This document shows, piece after piece, positions 32,079 to 44,301 of a DNA stretch of 64,000 nucleotides. Source of the stretch: Pegoplata infirma (Eukaryota > Arthropoda > Insecta > Diptera > Anthomyiidae); NCBI GenBank assembly GCA_963921195.1, contig OY992536.1, positions 91,803,007 to 91,867,006 of the forward strand. Direction: 5' to 3'. The position numbers and the translations under genes are program-made. The notes beneath the pieces were generated by a model, which did not search any database, had not been told where the DNA came from, and saw nothing but the letters and a program-made list of their open reading frames with translations. Every line of letters starts with the position of its first letter. The stretch's first letter is position 1.

Positions 32079-34060
32079 GAAGCAATTTAATAACATTTTC
32101 AATATTTTTGGGCAACTCTTTTAACTGTGTAATAATTTTGCTTGTATGTTTTATCATGTTTAAAGTTATGAAAAATATTGGAAAATTTTTTTAAAATATT
32201 TTTTGATTTTTTAAGTGGATGGCGAAATTGTGGATTTTTGGTCCTTTATTGTTTATGTTTCCAAAAAATTTTGTAATCTAAATCTGCTTAAACAATTAAA
32301 AAAAAATAACTTTTTATGATTGTGTTGACAACAGTGCGCAATTTTTGTTAAAATATACTAAAATCTGATAAATTCAGTGTTTTTGTATACAAAATTTTTT
32401 TTAATTTGTAATTTTTAAATTCTAAATCTTGATAATACGATTTCTTCAAATTCATTGAACCCTTAGAATATTATTCCAAACTTTTACTATTAAATTTAAA
32501 AAAAAAAAATAATATTCAAATTAAAGTTTAAAAAAATCCCTCTCTTGTCAATCAAATTCCTACAAAAATTAATTCTTAAATAATGAAAAAAACATCTTAA
32601 ACCCACAACTTAATTAAAAAACAATTTAGAAAATATTTATTTTTTATCATTTGTTTTCTTGTTTATCTACAAAAAAAAAATAAAACAAGTTGATATTGAA
32701 AATGAAAGAAGAAAACACGGCGCCAAGACCTTAACAAAACACTAATTTGATGCATCAATAAAAAACTTATTAAGTATTAACCCCAAAGTATAGACCAGCT
32801 CCTAATCATGTACTTTTTATGAAAATTATCAGTTAATATAATATTCAAAAAAAAAAAAATCTTCCAGTTAACCACAATATAAATAAATATTTTTAAAGTG
32901 TGTCATAAAATAAAAGAAAATAAAAATTTTCAAAATTGAAACAATTTTGACGCCTGTCTGGTTTTAGGATTTCTTTTTTTTTTAAACAAAAAAGCGCTAT
33001 CGTATTGACAGGATAATTGTTGATAATGATGAAAAGGCATTAAAAAAACCAAAACAAAATTAATTATATATTTTTCTACTTTATAGGAAAAATGTTGTAT
33101 AGTGTGTGGTATTTGTAAAAAGGGTCTTTATGGAATAATCCATGGGCGGTCTATTATTTGAGGAATTTTTATATCATAAAATAACAGAAAAAGGTTTAAC
33201 ACATGCATATTTATGAAAGGAATTTGATATTTAGGGAGTTCTTAATTAACATAACAAAAATTTAAAAGAGATTTTTTTTAAAAACATGTATTATCTTCAA
33301 AATTATTCATTCAAAATTTTGTTTAACTAATTGTTTTTACTAAATATTTTGTTAAGTGTAATTTCGAATTGTCAATTTCCGTCAGGTTATTATTGTTATA
33401 GGGTATACGTCAATAGCTCAATTTTGAGAAAAATGCTAAAATTGGTTTACACAATCAATTTTCTTTATTAAAATATGCCTTAAATTGGCATATACAGCAA
33501 AGTATAATTTTTTTATGCAAAATTTGCTCCATGTGCAAAAAAATGTCATATGCAGCAAAACAATGTTCAATGAACCTTAAAAAATGTGGATTAAGAGCAA
33601 AGTCGATGCTAAATATCTCAGATTCTATACAAGATATCAAAAAACGTATTTCTGAATTCGAGAGAGAATATTGAGCCCATACATATATACCACTCCATTG
33701 CCTCATTTTTTCAAAAATGGCGAAAAACTATAATTACATGTTGTATGCAACAAAAAAATCATTTAATGTATTGCATTGAAGACGAAAATTCTCTCACCTA
33801 AGAGAGCCATAGAAAAAGTAGTTTCTTTTCCATCTGACATACCTATTAAATAGGGTGGAGAAAATTTTTCTATTTTAGATTTTCAAAATCGTCGGTGTCC
33901 GGTTAATATAACACTAGAAAAATATTGGACCTGTAGGATAATATCTGTGGGTTCTATTTTTACTTGAAAGTCGTAAAGTTCCGAACAAAGTGAAGAAATT
34001 GTTTTTGATTTTTTTTAGCTTAAAACACCGTCCGACCAATTTCAAATGTTGGCAGAATAT
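32079..34060. other. Apparently unique intron DNA
   Basis: About 2 kb downstream of the FGF exon without a recognisable repeat family, tRNA or exon. I searched for a downstream FGF exon (an acceptor followed by a C-V/x-F-x-E signature) and did not see one. A CATATGCAGCAAAAC-type phrase recurs three times at 33480..33760. Confidence 0.4.
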
Positions 34061-34062
34061 TA

Positions 34063-35851
34063 CACTAAGAAAATTATGTCATTAACTGTTTGTAGGTTAT
34101 TTAAAAAAGTAATCAGTAAAGTTATTTTAAAAGAAAAATCACTTATTTTATAAAGGATTTAATTTTTTTACTATTTCTGTACACCGAAAAAAATTCATGC
34201 CTTATACGAACGAAATGTTTCGTACATTGTACGAAAAGTTTCGTAGTTTTTGCTTACGAAATTATTTCGTAAAAATTATAAGTTTTTACGAAAAGGTTTA
34301 CTACATTCTACGAAATATTTTTTTGTTTTTACGAAACAATTTTCTATATTATACAAAATAATTTCGTAAATTACAAAAATAAATTCGTACATATTAGATA
34401 TAAAAAAACTACAAAAAAATGTATGTCTTATAAGGTCGAAATGTTTCGTACATTGTAAGAGTCGTTTCGTAATTTTTGCTTAGAAAATTGTTTCGTAAAA
34501 ATTATAAGTTTTTACGAAAAAGTATGAAACAAGTTTCTATATTACACAAAATAAATTCGTAAATTACAAAAATAAATTCGTACATATTAGATATATTTTT
34601 TAAAAAAACACGTGTTTCGATCTCTTCAAGTTCTTGTCAATACTATATAGCAAAATATAAAAAACCTATACTACAAGTAGCATAAAAAAGTTAGAAAAAT
34701 ATATATTTTTGTAAATTTACAAAAAAAAGTTAAATTTTAAAAAATGTTACTTAAATTTTTCTTAAAAAAAAAACAATATTTTTCACAAATTTTCTAACGA
34801 AATTTTGTTTTCGGACACAAACATTTTTTGGCATTTTTTTTTTGCGTTTTGGAATTAAGAAATTCGTTAAAAATGCATTAAGGAAAAAATAATCTTAAAA
34901 TAAATTTTCGAAGTTCAAAAAAACTTTGAAAATTTTCTAATTGTAAGTTTTAGGCCTTTTTATATAAAAGGTTTCAAAGTTTGTGATAGGTCATTGCGTT
35001 CCTTGTGATATGCCACGTGACCTATCAAGGACCGGTCACTTTTCGTGCAGGGAAATTAAAAATGTTCAAAATTACGAAATATTTTCGTATGTTTCGTAAA
35101 TTTACAAAAGTCCGGACTAATTTATTTTTCGTAATATAAAAGGCGTATTTTGTTGGCATAATTATCAGTGTTCTACCATACAAAGTTCACATTAGTGTTA
35201 ACGCTTAAAATTTTAGAAGTTAAAAATTAACTTGCATTCATTGTGAATGATTCTCTTATTGTTAATGACTCTCTTTGGTATTAATAAAAAAGATAAATGT
35301 TTTTGTGTTGCTTTCAAGCTAAATTGCATTTAATTAACTAATTTTATCAATATTTCATCGAAAATGTGTAATATTTTACAAAACTATTCCAAACGACGCT
35401 TAATTAAATTAAGAAATTTATGGAAGTTAACGTTTCGTTTTTTTCGTTTTGATGCATGTTAACAATCTAAGTTTGCCAACAAAAAAGGCCTAAAGTAAAT
35501 TTTCGTATATTTTACGAAACAAGGAGGTACGAAATTTTATTTCGTAAAATGTTGCATGGATTTTTTTCGGTGTAGTTTAAAAAATATAATTTACTGTCTA
35601 AAAAACGAATTTTCTGTTACATTCATTTTCGGCAGTAAAAAATTTCTTCTATAGTTTTACTGTTTTTCAATACTAAATAACTGAATATTCACTAGTTTTT
35701 TAATGTTTTGGTTAGTCATTAAATTAACATTTGAAATTGACTGTAATGTGTTTTTATTTTAAATGAAAAAACAGTGGAATGGTTTTTAAATAAAATTTCA
35801 TTTATTTTAAGTGAATATTCACTGGAATTTACCTACATAATTTTTTGAGTG
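34063..35851. mobile_element. TA-flanked element hosting a second TA-flanked element
   Basis: CACTAAGAAAATTATGT at the left and ACATAATTTTTTGAGTG at the right, flanked by TA (34061..34062, 35852..35853). Interior text outside the nested insertion is about 400 bases. Confidence 0.65.
34182..35572. mobile_element. TA-flanked inverted-end element CACCGAAAAAAATTCATG
   Basis: CACCGAAAAAAATTCATG and CATGGATTTTTTTCGGTG are complementary with one mismatch and lie between TA dinucleotides (34180..34181, 35573..35574). TTTCGTACATTGTACGAAA and related TACGAAA palindromes repeat through the first 500 bases, and a 130-base piece is duplicated (34190 and 34425). No transposase was seen. Confidence 0.8.
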
Positions 35852-36244
35852 TAGGATTAAAACTTTTTGCATTTTTTGAAAATATCGAATCTCCCAAGGT
35901 AAAATCGTCAAGGTCATGAAAAAATATTAAGAACTGCGTTTTTAGTTTTTCGCGATCGTTAAAAAAGCTCACGCACCAAACGTATTGAACACAGAAAAAA
36001 ATATTAAGAAAAACAATTTGAGTAATCACTTGTTTAATTTTTTAACTGACGCAATTAAAAATTTACTCAAAAATTAAAAAAAAAATTGAGTAAATAATTT
36101 AATACAAAATTAAATATTTTTTTTATTTTTTGTTTATTCTCTTCGTGTTTTGAATTCTCATTTAGTTTATATTTTTTTGTATATGTATATGAAAGTTTAA
36201 AATCATCTTTATGAAATTTTCCTATGTCTTTAAGACATAAATAT

Positions 36245-37426
36245 TAGAGTTAATTTTGAAAAATAGATTTTTGGATATCATCACTTTTTAGAAGGTTTTT
36301 GTATCAATAAAAATAATGGTGTAATTTTTTGTTTTAAATTCCAACTCCTTCCCGTTCCTATAGGCGACTCAAATCGCGGATTTTGGGTCCCTTTTCACAT
36401 ACAACAAAAACGGCTGAATAGATGTCAAATCTGACTTCACTATTCGATTCTACAGGAAAACTTAGGCCCATAAGTTTTTCTTTAGTTTTTGGAATGCACC
36501 AGAATGCATGATTAGAGTGGTCCAAAAAACTAATTTTTAAAAAAAAAAAAAAAAATATTTTTTTTGTTAATATACAATGAAAAAATACTTACATCTGAGA
36601 AAAATGGTCCAAAAATTTTAATTTTGTTGTTACCCGTTCAAAAGTTATCAAAGTTTAAAAATTTAATTTTTTAGTGAATACAAAACAATTTATTAGTTTT
36701 GTTATTTCTATTTAACAATAATAATTATAATCAATTATATTCCTTACAATAGCAGATAAAGCTAAACAATTTAAATTATCTTTATTTTTAACTAAACACC
36801 AGTTGTTCAGGCCCGAAAATTTACCACCGAACAACTTGTTGTTAAAGTTTCGCGCCTGAACAATTCGTGTTTAGTTAAAAATAAAGATAATTTAAATTGT
36901 TTAGCTTTATATGCTGTCGAAAGGAATAGAATTAATAAGAATTGCTGTTAAATAGAAATTACAAAACTAATAAATTATTTTGTATTCACTAAAAAATTAA
37001 ATTTTTAAACTTTAATAACTTTTGAACGGGTAACTACAAAATTAAAATTTTTGGACCATTTTTCTCAGATGTAAGTATTTTTTCATTGTATATTAACAAA
37101 AAAAATATTTTAACTTTTTTTTTTAAATTATTTTTTTGGACCACTCTAATTATGCATTCTGGTGCATTCTAAAAACTATAAAAAAGCTTATGGGCCTAAG
37201 TTTTCCCGTAGAATCGAATACTGAAGTCAGATTTGACATACATTTAGCCGTTTTTGTTGTATGTGAAAAGGGACCCAAAATCCGCGATTTGAGTCGCCTA
37301 TAGGCACGGGAAGGAGTTGGAATTTTTTTAAAAAAAGTACGTCATTATTTTTATTGATACAAAAACCTTCTAAAAAGTGATAATATCCAGAAATCAAAAT
37401 CAAAAAAAAAATGAAAACGAACTCTA
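36245..37426. mobile_element. Foldback hAT element, TSD ATAAATAT
   Basis: TAGAGTTAATTTTG at the left and AAAACGAACTCTA at the right, each with ATAAATAT outside (36237..36244, 37427..37434). Both halves are inverted copies over nearly 590 bases (GGCGACTCAAATCGCGGATT, CAGAATGCATGATTAGAGTG). The centre near 36835 carries a GTTGTTCAGGC..GCCTGAACAAT hairpin. No protein is encoded. Confidence 0.92.
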
Positions 37427-37509
37427 ATAAATATATTTGGTAAAAATTAAAAAAAAAATTTTTTTTTAATTTTTAAACTTTAAAAAAAATAAATTGTTAA
37501 ATTTCGAGT

Positions 37510-37965
37510 AACATGTTTGGACACGTTCTTAGCACACGTAGATAGGTTTTCCAAAGACCTTTCATTTGGTATCTAACATGACTAGGCTTCTTTGCTAATA
37601 TAGGAGATAAACGATAAAAACTGAAAAATGGCATTGTCTTCCCCCCTCCTTTTTTACCCCCTTAATATGAATTTGGGCCGCTAAAAAAAAAATACTTGTC
37701 CCTTTATTTTTTCTGCTCTGCAAAATTAAACCAATTCCGTAAAAATCCGCGGGTGACACTAGGGAGACTTCCCTTGTAAGTTTCAGTCATCTCTGTGTAA
37801 TATTTTGGTCGTGATCGCCATATCTACAGACAGACGAACAGACAGACGGACATCGCTAGAATGTCTTAAAATCTATCACTGATCAATAATATATATACTT
37901 TATGGGGTCCCAGACCAATATTTCGATGAGTTACAAACGGAATGACAAACTTATATATAAATTTT
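37510..37965 (-). mobile_element. INE-1-like element, type B variant
   Basis: On the plus strand the order GACATCGCTAGAATG, ATATATACTTTATGGGGTCC and TACAAACGGAATGACAAAC is the complement of an INE-1 5' part. The 265 bases at 37520..37785 (CACGTTCTTAGCACACG, GGTGACACTAGGGAGACTT) recur at 49718..49980. Confidence 0.65.
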
Positions 37966-38370
37966 GAGTTAAGTTTTAATTGTGTCAATTATAAATTTAC
38001 TCAAAATTTTTAACATACCCAGTATGCAAAATGAGTCGATATCGATTCGAAAAAGAATCGTTTTCTCTAAGAATTTCATCGATATCGAGTTCGACATAAT
38101 GTCGATATAAAGCGTGTTTTCCTATGTGGCATGCAAGGTGATATAGAATCGAGTTTTGGTACAGGATTCGATTCGATTTTTAATCGAAAATTTCATGAAT
38201 TTCGATACATTTGTTTTTTAATAATTTAGTTAATTGTTTTAAAAACGGTAAGAATTACAAAAAAATATTTAATTTTTTACTACTTCTTACTTACAATTAA
38301 CTAATTTTTACCAATTTAATTTATTTATTCTTTAAATTTAATTTTTACTAATTACTATTTTTATCTGCCT

Positions 38371-38433
38371 AACTTGAGATTTAAACTCAGAACTCCCAGT
38401 TTACTGGCTGAACGCCTTACTCCCTCAGCCAAA
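38371..38433 (-). repeat. Degenerate tRNA-like (SINE head) sequence
   Basis: On the minus strand GGCTGAGGGAGTAAGGCG is an A-box-like start, CAGCCAGTAAACTGG resembles a Thr-type anticodon arm, and GAGTTTAAATCTC is a weak B-box. It is too diverged to be a working tRNA. Confidence 0.5.
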
Positions 38434-38495
38434 GTTTGATCATAAAAGTACTTTTTTAAAATTACTTTTACCAAAATTTGAATTTTTTATTTTTA

Positions 38496-39083
38496 CACTG
38501 TGCAACAAATTTTGAGTCATCGCTTTGAGCCTCAATGCCTTCAACGCCATATGAAAGTAGACCATCAGATGGACAAAATCACCAAAGGGTTTTGCAAAGT
38601 CAGTTCGGATTTCTTTTTTATAGCCCACTGAAGTTTTCATTTTTTTATCAAAGGCGTTTGGAAAATGTCAAAAATACTAAAATAAAAACCCATCTCAGCT
38701 TCAAAATATGGTTTGATGTCTTCAGTGAAATTATATGGCGGTTCTTTTCTGGACGTTTTATTAGACTTCTGTGTTTAGTTTTTGAAAAATGACTAAAATG
38801 ATCTCCTAAAATGGCAGTTAGAGGGTTAAATTGTTCTAAGAAAAGAACCGCCATAAAATTTCACTGAAGACATCAGACCATATTTTGAAGCTCAGATGTG
38901 TTTTTACTATAGTATTTTTGACATTTTCCAAACGCCTTTGATAAAAAAAATGAAAAGTTCAGTGGGCTATAAAAAAGAAATCCGAACTGACTTTGCAAAA
39001 CCCTTTGGTGATTTTGTCCAGTTGATGGTCTACTTTCATATGGCGTTGAAGCCATTGAGGCTCATTTTTCTTGTTGCACAGTG
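38496..39083. mobile_element. Palindromic MITE with CACTGTGCAACAA ends and TTA duplication
   Basis: CACTGTGCAACAA and TTGTTGCACAGTG are exact complements with TTA outside each (38493..38495, 39084..39086). The arms (CACCAAAGGGTTTTGCAAAG, GTCAGTTCGGATTTC and complements) pair through nearly the whole 588 bases. Frames on both strands are mirror images, not genes. A fragment of the arm is at about 60855..60905. Confidence 0.88.
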
Positions 39084-39235
39084 TTATTTGAATTGCCCTT
39101 AAATTATAATTTTTATTAATTTTTGAATTACCCTGTTTTTATATTCATTTTATTTTGTTTTGACATACTTCTCATAATTTAAAAATATTTTTATTTCAAA
39201 ATATATATTAGTACAAACAAATTTCAAATTGTGTA

Positions 39236-39420
39236 TGGCCTAGTTGGTTAGCAGGTTCTGCAGCTTATGATTTGTAGTTTTATGGCCGTTGTTCAAACCC
39301 AGGTCGCGGATTTTTTTTTTATTGTTCTGATGTTAGATATAATTTTTTTATAATAACAATTTAAATTTGTGGAATTTTTGTTAAACTAAATAAAACTAAA
39401 ATTCGATGTTATATTAAAAA
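39236..39420 (+). mobile_element. tRNA-derived SINE-like sequence
   Basis: TGGCCTAGTTGGTTAGC is a strong A-box, and GTTCAAACCCAG is a recognisable B-box at tRNA spacing. GTTAAACTAAATAAAACT downstream matches the 3' body of the SINE at 25378. Confidence 0.6.
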
Positions 39421-39820
39421 AAAATATTTTTTTTGATGTTACAACAAATACGAGAATTCCTAAAATGTAGATCGGAAATCATTTCGAAGTCGATTAATTT
39501 TTCAATAAAAATATGAGTTCGAGAAACGTTAAAATATCGACTGTATATAATATCGACTTCGAATCGTTTTTGCGGAAAACCGTCGATAAAACTTCGAAAA
39601 AATTGTCGCCTCGAAACTGTGCAGACTGGGTAAATTTAATAAATTTTTATTAAAAGTTTACTCAATACTATTAAATCGTTTATTAGTGCAAAATTGAGTA
39701 TTTTTTTACTCAATAGTATTCAAAATTTTTTTTCTGTGTAGAGCTTGACACAGTCTCTCATTTAAGCTTAAATTGAGCCAAATCCGGTCATTTTAACCCG
39801 TGTCGTTCTTCGATCTAATG

Positions 39821-40219
39821 CTGTGTTTTTCAATAAGTGGATTTATTTTCTGATTAATCTTATTTTGTTAAAAAAAAATATTTAACATACTAAAACAAAT
39901 TTGGAATATTTTTTCCCGTAATCTACGATAAATTTGCAATTATAATCCGAAAAAATAATAAAAAAATTTGGAAAATGAAAAAAGTTATAAATAAAACAAA
40001 ATTAATCCAAAATGGACTTATTAAATCCTAAAATTTAGTAGGATTAATTTTGATTTATTTATAACTTTTTTCATTTTCCAGATTTTTTTATTATTTTTTC
40101 GGATTGTTATTGTCTAGATTACCGAAAAAATATATAAAATTTGTTTTGGCATGTTAAAATATTTATTTTAAACTAAATAAGATTAATCCGAAAATAAATC
40201 CACTTATTGAAAAACACAG
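39821..40219. mobile_element. Inverted-repeat MITE CTGTGTTTTTCAATAAGTGG
   Basis: The first 30 bases and the last 30 bases are exact complements. The arms continue through TAAATCTTATTTwG-like text and AAAAAGTTATAAATAAA to a centre near 40020. No target duplication was evident. Confidence 0.75.
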
Positions 40220-40494
40220 AAAAAGTTTTGATTTTTTTTTAAAAATTTCTACCAAATTTTGGATTTTTGAAAAATAAAAAATCTAAATAATATGTATCTT
40301 GCGATATATTATTTTTATTAATTTTGGCATGCTGAATAAAAATATAAATAATATCTGAATTCGGTCGAACTGTTTTCGAATTATTGTTATTTGAAATTTT
40401 TCAAAAAAATCTCTAAAAATTGCGGTTTTAAAACAAAATCTCAAAATTTTGTTTCCGTTGACTATTTTATAGAGATGGACCCAAATTTTACATA
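40220..40494. repeat. Dispersed-repeat DNA
   Basis: Contains the GAATTATTGTTATTTGAAAT phrase related to the recurrent GAGATATCGCTATTT segment. Confidence 0.35.
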
Positions 40495-40935
40495 AAAAAA
40501 ACTTGTAAAATGACAAGAAAAGTTTGTAACTTTTTTTATTGCTACCTCCTATTTGACAAGAATTCCTTGTTATTAAACAAGCTTTTTACCAATAATTTTG
40601 AAATTTAACAAGCTTTCTACCAATTAAATTGTAAATTTATAATTTTTTTGACGCGATTAAACTTACAAGGAAGTTTCATGAATTTATTAGAGAAAAATAA
40701 CGAGCTTTTTTGTAATTTTACAAGATTTTTACCAATAAAATTGTAAATTTACAACTTACAAGGAATTCTCGTGAATTTACTACTTTTTTTTGTAATAAAC
40801 CTTGAAAATTTGTAAAATTAGAAGAAAAATTGTAAAATTACAAAAAAATGTAAATTTCGATGGAAAATGTTTTGTTAAAAAACCAAAGGGATTACGAGAC
40901 TTTTTCTAGTAATTTGGCAAGTTTTTTATAGCGCA
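40495..40935. mobile_element. TA-family element, GTAAATTTACAA type, partial
   Basis: Modules AATTCCTTGTTATTAAACAA, TGACGCGATTAAACTTACAA and GGGATTACGAGACTTTTTCT follow the order seen at 11571..12122 and 18505..19106. Confidence 0.5.
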
Positions 40936-42712
40936 TTTAGACTCAATTTAAGGCAAATCAGACCATTTTAATTCATGGTGCCCTTTGGTCAAAGTTTGGA
41001 GTTTTTTTGTTACAAATTTTGGCAAAAATTTATATTTTTTTTCAAAAAAATTGTTACAGATTTTGAGACTCTTTTTAAAGTAATCTATTTTTCCGAATCT
41101 TAGACTCTTTTTTAATGATTTTTTTTAATTTAATAACATTGTACTTATTTTAACTATCATCGAGTTCGAAAAATTAATTTCTAAGCCTGATTAAAGTATC
41201 GAGTCAGTTATTTTCGCATTTGCGATGTCATTAAAAATTTCTCTCGCATGATATAAATAATTTTGATCCTTGGAGTAGAATTTTTGTCGTTCGAATTAAA
41301 TTGAAGCAACGGTTTTATATTAAATTTGTATTAAAACTACAAAAATATTTAAGCCGACCATAAAAGTGTATTTTTTCTAAAATTTAATACAACTCATTGT
41401 TTAAAAAAAAAATTGAGGTAAACCAAGAAAGATCATAAATAAAATTATCATTGGGAAAATGACATTAGAAAACAATTGATTTCGAAAACACAAAGAATAT
41501 CCTCAAAAAAAAGGAAAACAATATATTGACAATTTCAACGCCATTTCATGGCAAAATCAACACAATAAATTAAAATAAGAAAACAACAAAAAAAGGACAA
41601 ATTTGATCCTATTTTAGGGTAAAATTATACCCAATCTACCCTTAAGTGTTGTATGTTTTTAAAACAATAATTACATACTTATAAATATCCTTGAAATAAC
41701 AACAGCATGTCCTTTATTTATGAAACCAGAGTAAAGTGATAAGTGAAGTCGGCTTTTTTGTTTTTGTGAATTTTTTTGGGTAAAAAGTGAAAGAAAACTA
41801 AAGTGCATCCTTTTTTTGTAAATTGCTTACATAATATGATCTAGTCTTTGTACCTTTGTCAATTATTTTCAAAAAAAAATATATTGTGTGAGAGTTTATT
41901 TATTTAGTGTCATTGTTTTCTAACAATAACAATGGAAAAACAAGCAGAAATCCTTTAAATATACGAGTCCTGTTGTGAGGAAAATTACTATATAGATTTA
42001 GATTAAAGTGACATTATTTTTTTTTGTTATATCGAGACCTTTAAACAAGTGCTTGATGAAGAAGATTTTTTTGGGTGAAGAAATTAAGGGAAAATTATAA
42101 AAAAAAACTGTTACTTAAATTTATATGTGAAATGTACCGCAAATGAATTATGGCTGTATAAAAGATTGCAACTTTGGCGCCATTAACTAAAATACAGATA
42201 ATGTGGCAATTGCATTTTTTTGAAAACTAAACAAATTAAATTTTAGTATTTTTATTTCAACAATTAAATAATAAACTATTTTGTGTTTATAAAAAGACTC
42301 GTAGCGTAAGAATTTTAATATGGCAATACTTTCTATAATGTAATTTTTGTATTACAAATATTTTGACATAGATTTAATTGTTTTTAGTTTCTTATAATAA
42401 ATACCAAAAACTATTAAAAATTTAATTTGTTTATATTGAAAATTAAATAATATATTATTTTTTATTGCATTTACTGTTTGCAAGATTTGGCGCCATGTAA
42501 ATAATATTGTTTGCTGCATAAACATTTATTTAGAATGATAAATGGCAATGCTTAAAGTACTCTTATTAACAAAGTTTTGTTGCAATATTTTTTTAAATAT
42601 ATTATAATAAATTCATTGTATTTTATTAACAAAAATGTATTTGAAACAAATTACTTTGTATTAAATTATAATATATTATACATATTTCGTATTACACCGT
42701 CCGACAGAAATA
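40936..42712. other. Mostly unique AT-rich intron DNA
   Basis: 40940..41060 matches repeats near 39750 and 55985 (CAGACCATTTTAATTCATGG). From 41100 to 42712 I recognise no repeat family, exon or RNA. TGGCGCCAT-type phrases (42173, 42489) recur twice. Confidence 0.4.
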
Positions 42713-43704
42713 AACAAGTAGAAAAGTTAAATTCGACTTTGCCGAATCTACGAATACCCTCCACAATGCAAAGGATAGTATATTTTTTAACGTGAAAAAA
42801 TTAACAATTTTGATTAGAAATATTTTATTTTGAGTAAAAAACTCTTTTTTTGTCATTTAAAAAAAAAAAAAATAAAAATTACAAATTTTTTTTTTTAGTG
42901 TAAAATTTTTTTCGAGTGTAATGTTTTTTTTACTGTAAAAATATTTGTGAGTGAATGCACGTATGTACACAAAATATTGCCCTTTTTTAAAAAAAAAAAA
43001 AAAAAATATTTTTTTGTTTGGTGTAAAATTTTCTTTGAGTGTAAAATTTTTTTTAAGTGTAAAATTTTTTTCGAGTGTAATTTTCAAGTTACCAATGCTT
43101 TTAAAACTAAACAAGTTTAAAAAGCATTGCTTTGAAATTAAACAAGTTTGAAAAGCATTGCTTAGATACCACCAATGCTTTTAAAACTTGTTAAACATGT
43201 GGCATTTAAGATGAAACTAATCTGAATTTCAGGGTTTATAACTTTTGAACCACTGGAGCGATTGAGCTGAAATTTAATACCAAATAGACCTGAGGAGCGG
43301 CAAAGATACGTGTCAAGCTTCAGCAGTCTCATTATTGTCTTCCGAAAGTTATCGTGTTTTTTATCTCGTAAATTCACGAAACACCCATGCCGAAATTTAC
43401 TCTTTTGCTCATAACTTTTGAACCACTGGACCGATTTGGCTGGATTGCAATACCAACCTGACCAGGTAAATGACCAACATATGTGCCAAACTTCAGTAGC
43501 CTCTGTAAAGTCTTTCAAAAGTTAGGGTGTTTTCTACGGACGGACAGACAGACAGACGGACGGACATCGCTAGATCGACTTAAAATCGATCGAGGATCAT
43601 AAATATATACACTTTATGGGGTCCTAGACCAATATTTCGAGGTGTTACAAACGGAATGACATACTTATATATACCCTCTATCACTAGAGTGGAGGGTATA
43701 AAAA
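42713..43704 (-). mobile_element. INE-1-like element, type B, full length
   Basis: AACAAGTAGAAAAGTTAAAT, hairpin ATTCGACTTTGCCGAAT and ATACCCTCCACAATG form the 3' end at the low side. CACTAGAGTGGAGGGTATAA is the 5' end at the high side. The core ATAAATATATACACTTTATG and tract GACGGACAGACAGACAGACG are intact. A duplicated 100-base module (CATAACTTTTGAACCACTGG) makes it longer than type A. Close sister of 56233..57216. Confidence 0.88.
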
Positions 43705-43904
43705 ATATAGACCATGTCTGGCAACGTTGCAAAATAAGTATTTAGATCAAAATTGATTAAGGAGAGAAAGAAGAATAATGATTACTAAAAATTGCATTTA
43801 TTCACAAAAATTACAACAAGAACACTTCTGTTAGAATAAACAACAGCAACAACCGACCACGAATTGAAAAATCATGATTTAGTTGATACTTGCTTAGCGT
43901 ATCG

Positions 43905-44050
43905 GTCTATAGTGATCGTATCTAAGAGGAAATTAATAGCAAAAACATTACAGATCATGGGTTCAATCCTTGGCGGCTGCGATCTGTTAATAATTTTCAC
44001 ATATAGAGTTCAATTGACTATTAACTAAATAAATTTGACATTAAAAGTTT
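43905..44050 (+). mobile_element. tRNA-derived SINE-like sequence
   Basis: TAGCGTATCGGTCTATAG fits an A-box and GGGTTCAATCC a B-box. TATTAACTAAATAAATTTGA downstream echoes the 3' body of the SINEs at 25378 and 39236. A 20-base expansion lies in the anticodon region. Confidence 0.5.
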
Positions 44051-44301
44051 TTCTGAAGATTATAATAACTGGATTATATGAAACTAGTAAACAACGAACC
44101 AGAATGTCTTAAATTTTTAGAAAAATAAAATTGTTCTTTCACACTTTTCTCAATTCAAAACCATATATAACAAATCAAAAAATTATAATACATGATTATA
44201 ATTAGAGCCTGAGCTCAACTGTCTGTACAGAAACCAAAATTAAAAAAAAAGTCTTTGAATAAGAACTGGATAACATACGTTTGGACCTAGAGACTAAAGT
44301 T

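Larger units (their letters stand above)
38025..39630. mobile_element. hAT-like foldback carrying tRNA-like segments in both arms
   Basis: CAGTATGCAAAATGAGTCGA and CGAAACTGTGCAGACTG are imperfect inverted ends. TCGATATCGATTCG-type motifs lie in both ends. A minus-strand tRNA-like segment at 38371..38433 and a plus-strand one at 39236..39312 occupy similar places in the two arms. No target duplication was found. Confidence 0.4.
35990..39738. mobile_element. Multiply invaded element with CACAGAAAAAAA ends
   Basis: CACAGAAAAAAATATTAAG at 35990 and TTTTTTTTCTGTG at 39738 are inverted ends, with TTGAGTAA and TTTACTCAATACTATTAAAT modules shared with 28436..29034. In order it holds a hAT (36245..37426), an INE-1 type B copy (37510..37965), a foldback with tRNA-like sequence (38025..39630) and a MITE within that (38496..39083). 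Confidence 0.65.

Noticed and set aside
32079..34060. Search for the next FGF exon (C-x-F-x-E signature after an AG)
   Set aside because: No acceptor followed by a matching reading frame was found by eye; a profile search over the scaffold would be decisive.
38440..39102. Mirror-image frames on both strands near 38.4 to 39.1 kb
   Set aside because: They are the two arms of one palindromic MITE translated in opposite directions.
43162..43518. 118-codon minus-strand frame, with a 105-codon relative at 56706..57023
   Set aside because: Both lie at the same position in two type B INE-1-like copies. INE-1 elements encode no protein, and the frame is broken in the third copy at 20570.
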